Positions 13,501 through 25,700 of a stretch of DNA of 64,000 nt are shown here, in pieces (the first letter of the stretch is position 1; each line of letters starts with the position of its first letter). Origin of the DNA: Chiridota heheva (lineage: Eukaryota; Echinodermata; Holothuroidea; Apodida; Chiridotidae); the NCBI GenBank assembly GCA_020152595.1, contig JAIGNY010001187.1, positions 463,001 through 527,000 of the forward strand, read 5' to 3'. Under the pieces are notes generated by a model. That model did not search any database. It had not been told where the DNA came from and saw nothing but the letters and a program-made list of their open reading frames with translations. The position numbers and the translations under genes were made by a program.

Positions 13501-14022
13501 GAATGTAATGCTAGCTATACCACTGTTTCCATCAAATGTTGCTGCTTATCTGAAAGTTTTCTTCAGTTTCTTTCTTTTTCGGGAAATGTTGCCTAAATTT
13601 CCAATACTTAAATACCAAATTTTCAGTCAAAAATCAGGCAGAGCTTGAGGTAGGAAGTGCTTTACACTCTTAAGTCAAAGCTAGATAAAAAAAGATTTCA
13701 AGAATTATTGAGGTAGATTGTGCTAAGAATTAAAAAAGCTATCAACTCTTAAGACATATTTAGGTAATGGAATTGTGGGTGACAGAGGTATGACTTTTGT
13801 GGTAAAATTATCAAAAGGGTCATTGAACACCTTTTTGTGATAAAGAGAATTTACACAACTAAAATAATTGAGGTCATATCAAATGTTGTAGTAGGTAATT
13901 TTAAAGAAGGAATAAGAAATGTTGTTGGGGTGGGTTATTGTGGAAGAGATCAGTGATGGTATTGAGGGATCCTCTGGGATCAGTGATGGTATTAAGGGAT
14001 TCTCTGGGGTGTTTGACAGTCA

Positions 14023-14197
14023 GTTTTTCGTGGCAGTTAGTGTGATCGATTCCGGATGGATGATGTTGACTTCATCTTTACTTTTCGTGGCAGTTAGTGT
14101 GATCGATTCCGAGATGGATGATGTTAACTTCATCTTTACTTTTCGTGGCAGTTAGTGTGATCGATTCCGAGGTGGATGATGTTGACTTCATCTTTAC
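14023..14197. repeat. 57-58-bp repeat, 3 copies
   Basis: Unit includes cgtggcagttagtgtgatcg and gatgatgttgacttcatctt. A neighbouring 31-bp duplication (gatcagtgatggtatt...) is at 13949-14010. Confidence 0.85.
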
Positions 14198-14698
14198 AAA
14201 GGAGTTTTGGGGTAGTAAGGTTGATAGGTATTATGGGTTGGATGTTGTCAAGTTTGTTAGCTGCGCAAGTCCTCCAGTCTGTTTGCCAGTAGTGGGGGAT
14301 GTGAGATGCGATGATATGAGGGATTTGACTTGCTGGGGAGGGGGAGAAGTCTATTGAGCTTAGATACCTCGAATAGAATGAAAAAGAGGAACATACAAAC
14401 TGATGACTATTTCCTGAGTTTAATAGAAAATATCACTCTGTACATGCTTTACAGAAATATCATTTATATATACATTAAGTGAGCAATACAAAAAACACTG
14501 AAAATAATTAAAAATTCTAGCAAATATCAAATCTATAAAAAAAATATACAAGCTAATAATCTTACTGTTTTATCATTTCATTCAAGGCTAAAACAACATT
14601 TGTAGTTTGTATACAAAAAAAAAATATATTTCAGAGTAAATTCTCAGGCTGTGATAAGGATCAGCAGAGCTGATGCATTTTCATCATTATGACTCAAG

Positions 14699-16500
14699 TT
14701 AAAGGATTAGTAGCATGTTCATCTTATATTAAAGAGGATTTCAAAAGAAACAGAATGGTGAAGAAAGTACTTTTAACATCTTATTTCGCTAAGCAAATTG
14801 TTGTTTTCTCTTCTGAACAAATAATTAAACTTTGTGGTATAATGTTAACAACAACTACAGGTTTATTTCCAGGTAGCGCTACAACTATACAGTGATGCTA
14901 TCACTATAAAACATGGCATTTGACCTTAATGACCCAGGCTTGTACAAGATATGAAAATATGGATGTTAGGCTCATTCAAACAATACTATAACATCCCCCT
15001 CCTTAAGAAAAGAGTGGGGCAAAAACAAAACATTCTTATGCAAAATGTTCAATTGTTCGAAACTTAATTCCTTCTTTCTCTTCCCCCTCCTTTTTTTTAA
15101 AACTAACTCAGTGTAACCTAAATGACTTTGTTTACAAATTTCTAGTGTTCAAAGTCTTTGGATTGAACAATTACCAAAACAATCAGGGTAAGCAACTAAT
15201 TAACGCTAGTGAGAAACAGTCACTACTTAAATGACTAAGAAAAAAATAAAAACAGTTTATTCCATAATATAATACTCGTATCTAATGGAAAAGGGAGGGG
15301 GTCTGCATTTCCTACTTGGCCTTTTAAAATGATCATTTTTTGGTGGGGACAAGATCATTTGTTCTTCAAGTTTGTTTCTCAATGGTGAGGTTTGGCCGGG
15401 GTGTGGTAGTTTTATCAGCTTCTTTGGCAGTTGCTTTTTGTAATGTTCGAATGTGATTCTTTTTCACTTTGACCAAAGGTAAAAACCCTTTGCGTACACT
15501 GTGGTTTCAACAACGATGAGCACCGATCTCCGTGACCTATAGCCGGTAACGTTAACTCAACATAAGAACATTGACCTACACCACATAACACTGATCAAGA
15601 TAATGGTAATGTAGCCAACTGTAATTTTCACTAGATAGTATCACACCCATATTATAGTGACAATGGCCTACGCTATTCCACCACAATCACCGAATTAATA
15701 TCTCAAGCACTCACTAAATTCAACACCATTTACGGTAGATTCTGTTCACCATGGGTGAGCTGAACGAAACATCTGAACAATTAAGAATATGCTTAAGAAA
15801 GCTGACAGCAGAAATACCAACCTAAGAGAAATCCTCACAACCCTGAGAGGTATCCCAATATCCTCAGAAATCCCATCCCCACACAGCCCCATGTTCAAAA
15901 ACTCGATACCAGTTGTTCACTTTTGCACAGAAAGGGGTGAGAACCTTGCAGAAGCAAAAGCACACCAATCTGAGTCTTATGCTGACCACCAGTATGAACC
16001 ACCTCCCTTTGACAACAGAACAGATTGCTGGTTCCAGAAAATGCCAAACTCCAGCTGGCAGAAAGCTAACTAAAGTCATAGACAGACTCTCAGATCGGAA
16101 ATATACACTACAAACACCTGAAGGTGCAGAATATCAGTGTGATCGAAGCCACATTCGAGCATCACAAAAGAACATGCCGCCTGACCTTAAAGACCCAGGG
16201 TCGTACACGATACGAAATACGGATGATAGGCTCGTTCAAACAATAATATTACACAGATATTCAAGTTTGAAATTTGAATCATTATACTGTGGTTAAAAAC
16301 AACTTTCAAAATGTATACATATTCATAGAGACTTTTAAGGTGATTCTTTAGCTTCCCTTCTAGTCTGATTTCAGTAATTTTTTAATATCTTAATCTAATA
16401 AATTAACAGACACTTATTTTTTAATCCTTTCACACCATTTTGTTTCTTTTGTTGTCTTACTTTATATAAAATAAACACGTTTGACCACAAATCTTTAAAC
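14699..16500. mobile_element. MITE family A copy, split by retroelement debris
   Basis: The left arm (14699-14850: ggattagtagcatgttcatc, tttcaaaagaaacagaatgg) matches the terminal repeats of the MITEs at 28845 and 56195. A reverse-complement match to the other arm is at about 16395-16500 (cacaccattttgtttctttt, acgtttgaccac). The middle holds the Ty3-like fragments, suggesting nested insertion. Confidence 0.45.
15650..16260 (+). mobile_element. Decayed Ty3-like LTR retrotransposon, integrase end
   Basis: SDNGLRYSTTIT (integrase core SDNG motif, 15657 onward), then TIKNMLKKADSRN, and LTKVIDRLSDRKYTLQTPEG with CDRSHIRAS, a typical integrase C-terminal fold of Ty3-like elements. Stops and frame changes throughout. 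The final part (gaccttaaagacccaggg... at 16180-16250) is repeated at 14915-14998, so pieces of two copies or a rearrangement are present. Confidence 0.55.
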
Positions 16501-16607
16501 TGCAATGTTAACTCTACATCAAACTGGAATGGCTCTATGGTCAGAATGTATTTCAAGGTGATATTTCAACTTTTCTTCCGGCACCGACCGACAACCACAT
16601 GAAAGGC

Positions 16608-16710
16608 CTAGTCTGGTGGAGAGGCCTTGCTAACAAACAGCTCCACAATGCTGGATAGCCTGGATAACTTATCTCTGACCATTTCTGGAAGCCGATCGCT
16701 TTGGCTATAC
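16608..16710 (-). CDS. PLK4: PLK4 exon 16 (C-terminus)
   Basis: Completes the split Val codon, then [20 protein letters not shown] and [13 protein letters not shown], stop TAG. Corresponds to the last PB3 helix of PLK4 (human ends SILLMFSNPTPNFH). Confidence 0.95.
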
Positions 16711-19700
16711 CTAAAGAAAGAAAAAGAAAATGTATTGAGTTATGTACTACAAACTAAACTAAAATTGAAATTGAAACGAAGGCTATTTTTCTAATATTTA
16801 CCCTGTGAAGTACAGGAAGTTGTACAATTATAGAAATACTCTATTCATGATTATATATTTTAGAATATTCTAGGGAATTCTTGAGTTTCTGAATATTCAA
16901 ATTCTGAAGACAACATTCTGATATGGGGAGTACCTTCTAAAGATTGGCCAATGACCAGCTAACAATGATTAATTTATTCCTGACGATATGCTTCTCTTCC
17001 ACACATCACCCAGGTTCATAAAGCATTGTTTAATTAACCTGTCTGAGTTAGATGATTGACAGCTTTTTCAACCAATCATAGCATGAATTTGCCTAGCAAC
17101 AAAATCTGCATAACTAAGTGGGGCAAACATCCTATGTGGTACTGGTACAGTACAACTAGCTAGCGGCGCACGCTCAAGTAGTCAATGCGATTTACTGTAC
17201 AAAACAATTTTCTGCACACACAGACTGAGTGACGGCAAAATGGTGAACAAAAAATGCGCTGCGGGCTTTGTAAATCTGATTGCTGTTACCCAGAACAATT
17301 AACAAACTAAATTTGGTTTACCCTTTTGCTAAAAACTCTAAAGATCCATAAAAGTGCCCTAAATGGATCAAAGCTTGTCGCAAGCCTCACGAACATCTAA
17401 ATGTCAATGCATTGGTAATGCACGATTGTGGATTTGAGGTTTGTTTGTTCCACCTAGTTACTGCGTTGCTATGGTAGGTGTGGCTTATTTCATTACTCAA
17501 AGACTTTAATTTAAGAGCTAGTAACCAATAGTTAAAGAGCTAGTATCCACAAGTTAAGATCTAGTAGCCACTAGTTAGGAGGTATTAGCCATTAGTTAGG
17601 AGCTATTAGCCACTAGTTAGGGCTAGTGGCCACTAGTTAGGGGCTAGTAGCCACTAGTTAGGGCTAGTACCACTAGGTCAGAGCTAGTAGCCACTAGTGA
17701 TAAGAGATAGTAGCTACTAGTAGCCATGCCAGCTAAATAACAATTACTCTCTCACCAAAAAATAAACACAATATAATGAGAAAAATAATTACTCTTTTGA
17801 GAAATCTGAATTAACGTACTTCACACTGACAATAGAAGTTTTTGACTTTTATATGTGATCCACCATTGTATTAAAACCACACCTCACCACCCCATTTTAA
17901 CCCATAATTATTTTGGCAACAATGAGTTGCTTGACCCTTAAAAGCCCAGAGTAGAAACAAAAATAATTGTTCTATCCCCAAAATTAAGGAAGTTAAATCC
18001 GTTTACCTGATTTTCAGGGTCGGTGGCGGCCATCTTTAACCCACCCCAGAGGTCAGAATCTAACAGATTTGTTTTGTCACTCAGAACATCCAACAGACCC
18101 ACAAATCACTGACAAACCTTTTGTTAGAATTTGTCAGGGTTAGTTATTTTTTCTTAAAAATTCATCCACCTAACATGAAAAATCTGTTATATATTTTCAG
18201 GATAAAAGGTAAATCTGCACTACAAATGTGGTACTTACACATAAACTTTTCCTTGTGGGTTAACATACTTCACACTGGCAATAGAAGCTTTGACTTTTAT
18301 TTGTGATCCATCGTTGTACTGAACCCACACCTCACCAGATACCATCTGCGGAGAAAATAAAAATAAATCTTTAATCAATGGTTTGGTTTGTTGATGTTTA
18401 ATCAATCTTTCTAAAAACATTTACAGGCTGACAGACAGATGTTTATTCATTCATCTTTTCTTACAAAAATATGAGAGTATAGGAGAGTGAAAATACATGT
18501 TGCAAAAATAAATTTTCAAAAAAACAACCAAACGGCATACAATTTGACACACTCCCTACAAGCATGACCGTGTGTGAAGTAATATTGATAAAAACTTAAG
18601 ATGCATTTGCTTTTGTTGGTTGTCCAAGCTATTTAAGTATTCGGTCATCCAGGCATTTTATCAAAGTTCATTTTTTACACACGCTAACTAACCAATAAGG
18701 GTTTCTGATTTTGTTATAATTTACGCTGTTATTTCCTCTTAATCAGGAGAATCAAATATTTTGAAAACTGTGGCATATGTTGATTTTAATATTCCTTATA
18801 ATGTTAGGTCAAACTTTGATCCATAGGCGGCAGGGAAATAAAGAATATTCTTGCCCAAAGTTGGCCGTTGTAGCGTTAGTGTCAATGGAGAGTAGGGTTT
18901 GTTTTCTCCGACAACTCAATTACGCACGCTTTGTGACGTCAGACCAAATAGTCAAGTAGTTGATCAACATCATTTTTACTGGTGTCACATACACAAACAG
19001 TATGACTATAAAGCTTCCAGATGTCTACAGCATGGGAACCAAAAAATTGACTGGATTTACCTGCGATGCCCATCCAACGTTAGGAACAAAGACACTCTTT
19101 AGTACCCCCTCTCTTGCTGGTACAGGCCATTTGTCAGTCAAGCTGGACACTCTTGGACCTGAAATATGAATAATTCAATCACATTTGTATTGTTTTTACA
19201 TAATTTGCATACATGAATACCACTTATTTGATTATCGATCTTTATCATTACTTTGCATATCTCAGCTATATCATCCATTTGAATTTGTCAACTACATCAT
19301 TCATTGGTATCTCTGAACTATATCATTTACTGAAATGACAACCATTTAATCAAAATCATATGGAACAAGGTTTTTTGTATAATCATTCATTTGTATCAAT
19401 AAATAATTTCATTCAATTGCCCCACCGTCTTTCCTTATTACCACTTTATTACAATGAACTATCTAAATGTTGTGATATCGCAAAGAGAAACTTTATCCCT
19501 TATGTTAATTTATTGTTTTTAAATCCTTCACTCATATTCTTTGAATGGAGCAGTTGAATATGACCAAAACAAAATTTTACCCTCTGTCAAAATTTAGTCT
19601 CATGATTTTCCATGACTGACATTTAGGACAGAAATTTAAACAATAAAAAAATGCTCTGGGTTTTTACCTCTTTCACCCATCACAACTTTTGCATACATTA

Positions 19701-22700
19701 AAAGTTCTTCAACCTTTTATTAGCCATACTACAGGTGCTTCTGATGTTATATAAAGACTATTCTATTCAGAATTTAAAGATCTTTCTGGTGAGTATAAAT
19801 CTAAAGGATTTTCCACAATATGACAGTTAAAGAATGTTTTTGGTTTTAAAACCCTTTGAATCAAATTAATGATAGGGACGTTACCTAATCTGCTGCAAGT
19901 TCTTTCGTATGAGCTTTCGTCCCCTCGTGTATGTCTAGTACTCCTCGCACTCATGACGGTACCATCGTACGAGCATACAGAGGCAGATACAGGGGGTGCC
20001 GCACTTGGTGATGTGGTGGATCCCAAGGGTACCACAAGATCGGGTTTTGGTGAACTGGACGAAGGTGGTGGCTGCGGGTCAGATTTGTTTGTAGAAGTTA
20101 ACTCAGCCGGGTTGGTTTCCTGAAGAATAAAGAATGAAGGAAATAAGACTCAAGTGTGCCGATGATACAGAGTTGGAATTGATTACAAAATTTCTCATAT
20201 TCTGTATAAAGGTGTCAAAAATCTTCCCAAAATAAATCTTGACAGAAATAATATTAATGTAGTAAAATAAACCATTATATGCTCACACTTTACCACACAT
20301 GTTTCCTCTTTCATTTTGCAATTTAATGTACTATTCATCACACAATTACATGGGGGAAGGGGGAAAACATTCTTAAGAGCACTGAACCTGAAAAATTGTG
20401 CCAAAATCTGAACTTTTATCACCTATACTGTTGCTTACTCAAAAAAACACATTAAAAATGAAACAGATAAAATAAAACACATTTGTATTCTATTTTTTAT
20501 GAAAAAATATTTCTCCCTGCGGCTTCCCATTCTTTCTGCGGTTATAACCATGGGAACTGTGAATTTTTTTGAGGTCCGTGATGATAAAAAGCATGTGAGA
20601 TTACTCCTACATCTTGTTTGAAATTGAAAATGTATCGCATACAAGATTAATAATGATGGTAAGTAAAAATAATTACCTGTTTATAATTACGGGGAAGAAT
20701 GGTCCATGGTTCTTCTTCGCCTCTAAGCTTGATATAACGGTTTCCAATTCAACGCATCTATCATAGCACTGGGGACAAATAAATAAACATCATGTGGAAA
20801 CTTTAAAGTACAGTAAATAAAATAATAAAATAAAAAATATTATTATCAGCAATTTATTTATGTATAAAAGTCTTTTACCTGCATCAAAAGAAAACTTTGA
20901 AAATGTAATATATTTAGTAGTAAAAGATATCTAAGATGTTGTTTATTTTATTGAGCTTTTACACACCAGCCCATGTGTTACAATTCTTTTATAGTTGTAA
21001 CAGGTATCTAAAATGTTGTGTTTATTTTATTGAGCTTTTACACACCAGCCCATGTGTCACAATTCTTTCATAGTTGTAGCAGGTATCTAATATGTTGTGT
21101 TTATTTCATTGAGCTTTTACACACCAGCCCATGTGTCACAATTCTTTCATAGTTGTACAAGGTATCTAAAATGTTGTGTTTATTTCATTGAGCTTTTACA
21201 CACCAGCCCATGTGTCACAATTCTTTTATAGTTGTAACAGGTATCTAATATGTTGTGTTTATTCTATTGAGCTTTTACACACCAGCACATGTGTCACAAT
21301 TCTTTTATAGTTGTAACAGGTATCTAATATGTTGTGTTTATTCTATTGAGCTTTTACACACCAGCACATGTGTCACAATTCTTTCATAGCTGTGAAAGGT
21401 ATCTAAAATGTTGTTTATTTTATTGAGCTTTTACACACCAGATAATGTGTCACAATTCTTTCATAGTTATACAAGGTATCTAATATGTTGTGTTTATTCT
21501 ATTGAGCTTTTACACACCAGCACATGTGTCACAATTCTTTCATAGTTGTACAAGGTATCTAATATGTTGTGTTTATTCTATTGAGCTTTTACACACCAGC
21601 ACATGTGTCACAATTCTTTCATAGTTGTACAAGGTATCTAATATGTTGTGTTTATTCTATTGAGCTTTTACACACCAGCCCATGTGTCACAATTCTTTCA
21701 TAGTTGTACAAGGTATCTAATATGTTGTGTTTATTCTATTGAGCTTTTACACACCAGCACATGTGTCACAATTCTTTCATAGTTGTACAAGGTATCTAAA
21801 ATGTTGTGTTTATTTTATTGAGCTTTTACACACCAGCCCATGTGTCACAATTCTTACATAGTTGTACAAGGTATCTAATATGTTGTGTTTATTCTATTGA
21901 GCTTTTACACACCAGCACGTGTCACAATTCTTTCATAGTTGTACAAGGTATCTAAAATGTTGTGTTTATTTTATTGAGCTTTTACACACCAGCCCATGTG
22001 TCACAATTCTTTCATAGTTGTACAAGGTATCTAATATGTTGTGTTTATTCTATTGAGCTTTTACACACCAGCACATGTGTCACAATTCTTTCATAGTTGT
22101 ACAAGGTATCTAATATGTTGTGTTTATTCTATTGAGCTTTTACACACCAGCCCATGTGTCACAATTCTTTCATAGTTGTACAAGGTATCTAAAATGTTGT
22201 GTTTATTTTATTGAGCTTTTACACACCAGCCCATGTGTCACAATTCTTTCATAGTTGTACAAGGTATCTAATATGTTGTGTTTATTCTATTGAGCTTTTA
22301 CACACCAGCCCATGTGTCACAATTCTTTTATAGTTGTAACAGGTATCTAATATGTTGTGTTTTTTCTATTGAGCTTTTACACACCAGCACATGTGTCACA
22401 ATTCTTTCATAGTTGTACAAGGTATCTAATATGTTGTGTTTATTCTATTGAGCTTTTACACACCAGCCCATGTGTCACAATTCTTTCATAGTTGTACAAG
22501 GTATCTAAAATGTTGTGTTTATTCTATTGAGCTTTTACACACCAGCCCATGTGTCACAATTCTTTCATAGTTGTACAAGGTATCTAAAATGTTGTGTTTA
22601 TTTTATTGAGCTTTTACACACCAGCCCATGTGTCACAATTCTTTCATAGTTGTAGCAGGTATCTAATATGTTGTGTTTATTTTATTGAGCTTTTACACAC

Positions 22701-25700
22701 CAGCCCATGTGTCACAATTCTTTCATAGTTGTACAAGGTATCTAAAATGTTGTGTTTATTTTATTGAGCTTTTACACACCAGCCCATGTGTCACAATTCT
22801 TTTATAGTTGTAACAGGTATCTAATATGTTGTGTTTATTCTATTGAGCTTTTACACACCAGCACATGTGTCACAATTCTTTCATAGTTGTACAAGGTATC
22901 TAATATGTTGTGTTTATTCTATTGAGCTTTTACACACCAGCCCATGTGTCACAATTCTTTTATAGTTGTAACAGGTATCTAATATGTTGTGTTTATTCTA
23001 TTGAGCTTTTACACACCAGCCCATGTGTCACAATTCTTTCATAGTTGTACAAGGTATCTAATATGTTGTGTTTATTCTATTGAGCTTTTACACACCAGCA
23101 CATGTGTCACAATTCTTTCATAGTTGTACAAGGTATCTATAATGTTGTGTTTATTTTATTGAGCTTTTACACACCAGCCCATGTGTCACAATTCTTTCAT
23201 AGTTGTACAAGGTATCTAAAATGTTGTGTTTATTTTATTGAGCTTTTACACACCAGCCCATGTGTCACAATTCTTTCATAGTTGTACAAGGTATCTAATA
23301 TGTTGTGTTTATTCTATTGAGCTTTTACACACCAGCACATGTGTCACAATTCTTTCATAGTTGTACAAGGTATCTAAAATGTTGTGTTTATTTTATTTAG
23401 CTTTTACACACCAGCCCATGTGTCACAATTCTTTCATAGTTGTACAAGGTATCTATAATGTTGTGTTTATTTTATTGAGCTTTTACACACCAGCCCATGT
23501 GTCACAATTCTTTCATAGTTGTACAAGGTATCTAATATGTTGTGTTTATTTTATTGAGCTTTTACACACCAGCCCATGTGTCACAATTCTTTCATAGTTG
23601 TACAAGGTATCTAAAATGTTGTGTTTATTTTATTGAGCTTTTACACACCAGCCCATGTGTCACAATTCTTTCATAGTTGTACAAGGTATCTAAAATGTTG
23701 TGTTTATTCTATTGAGCTTTTACACACCAGCCCATGTGTCACAATTCTTTCATAGTTGTACAAGGTATCTAATATGTTGTGTTTATTCTATTGAGCTTTT
23801 ACACACCAGCACATGTGTCACAATTCTTTCATAGTTGTACAAGGTATCTAATATGTTGTGTGTATTCTATTGAGCTTTTACACACCAGCACATGTGTCAC
23901 AATTCTTTCATAGTTGTACAAGGTATCTAATATGTTGTGTTTATTCTATTGAGCTTTTACACACCAGCACATGTGTTACAATTCTTACATAGTTGTACAA
24001 GGTATCTAAAATGTTGTTTATTTTATTGAGCTTTTACACACCAGCCTATGTGTCACAATTCTTTCGTAGTTGTACAAGGTATCTAAAATGTTGTGTTTAT
24101 TTTATTGAGCTTTTACACACCAGCCCATGTGTCACAATTCTTTCATAGTTGTAGCAGGTATCTAATATGTTGTGTTTATTTTATTGAGCTTTTACACACC
24201 AGCACATGTGTTACAATTCTTTTATAGTTGTAGCAGGTATCTAAAATGTTGTGTTTATTTTATTGAGCTTTTACACACCAGCCCATGTGTCACAATTCTT
24301 TCATAGCTGTAAACTTATAGAAAGGAATAAGATACCAACATTTAAAAAAATAAAAAATAATCTTTAATTCTTTAATTATGTGAAATGCACATGCACACAT
24401 GAATAATCTTATGAAAATAAATCAACTTGTCTGGGTAATGGGGTGATGCACTATATACATATACTAAATTCTATGCCTAATTGGACAAAAATCAAAATGA
24501 TACTGAAAAATACAAATGATACATCATCATTATTATTACCTCGACAACATGCTGTACATAGGGTAAGAGTGAAGGCGGTAATTGAGGGCCTTCATCCAGG
24601 GTCTTTAGACGATGATTGGTTTTGCTCACGTCTGTTACAACCACTCCTGTTTCACTTCTAACAATTTTAACACCTGCGAATGAATGCAAGGACACATTGC
24701 TTGACATAAAAAACTTGGCACCTACAAATAAATGCAAGGATTTGATTAAGATCGTTTTTTTTAAGTGACGGGATATAGTAAGAAGAAAAATTACAATTAT
24801 AGAAACAACTAGAATTATAGCACTCTGCAGAGCGCATACCTCCGCCCCCTGTTCATTCCCCATCCGGAATGCAATCTACATCAGAAAGCTGAGGCCCACC
24901 AAGTTATAACCACAAAAAATCTCTTTCTTACTGTTGATCTGTATTGCCACTTGCATTCTAAACACTTTAGGATCTATCCTCTAATCATTGTTTTCAGTTT
25001 TATTCAGGTGAAGCATTCATTGTTTGAGCTCTATTTAGCCAAGATTCACATTCCATCATTTTCCTTTCATGCAAGAAGCCAATAGTTTGTATTCTCTTTG
25101 ATACCAGAAACTACTTCATCTGATTTTCTTAAAGAGTCCAGAAAATTGATTGTTTTGAATTCTTTTTAGGGCATGAATTCATTGTTTATGACATTCCATT
25201 GGAATTCATTAAAGAGTTTAAACTATACAAGTCTTCACAAATATTATCCTAATACATCCCCACCCCTCAATTTCTACCCATCCCTTTCTAATAGGTATTA
25301 AATTGTAATAACTTCTCCTGAAACAGTAACACAACCACACACCAAATTTAATCAAAATCCAATCATCAGTTATTGAGTTATCTTGATAACAAACACACAA
25401 ACAGAGGCAAAAACATAACCTCCGTCCAATTTCGTTAGCAGAGGTAATGACAGTATTCTTAAAGACTTAAGTTGTTTATACATTGAGGAATAGGTGTATA
25501 TGGCAGTTATACTTTTCATTGGCTGAAATTACACTATCTAAAAATGTCTTCTGATTTTTGCAAATTTGCTGAATCACTTAAAACTCATCTACCACAACCC
25601 TCAGCTCAATTTTATCAAGCATTTAAAGGAGTATAGAGGGGATGTCATCACGTGAATCTAACTCCATTGGAAGCCAATTTGTAGGGCAGGGCGTCACTGC

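Noticed and set aside
15864..16079. Minus-strand 71-codon frame
   Set aside because: Antisense shadow of the integrase remnant.
18000..18240. Possible extra PLK4 exon between exons 15 and 16
   Set aside because: Phases of exons 15 and 16 join directly and match the family without an insertion.
23361..23597. 78-codon frame within the 79-bp satellite
   Set aside because: Repeat translation only; the 79-bp unit rotates frames and there is no start or stop conservation.
20926..24310. Regular array considered as a CRISPR locus
   Set aside because: Units are contiguous with no unique spacers, lie in an animal intron, and have no cas genes.
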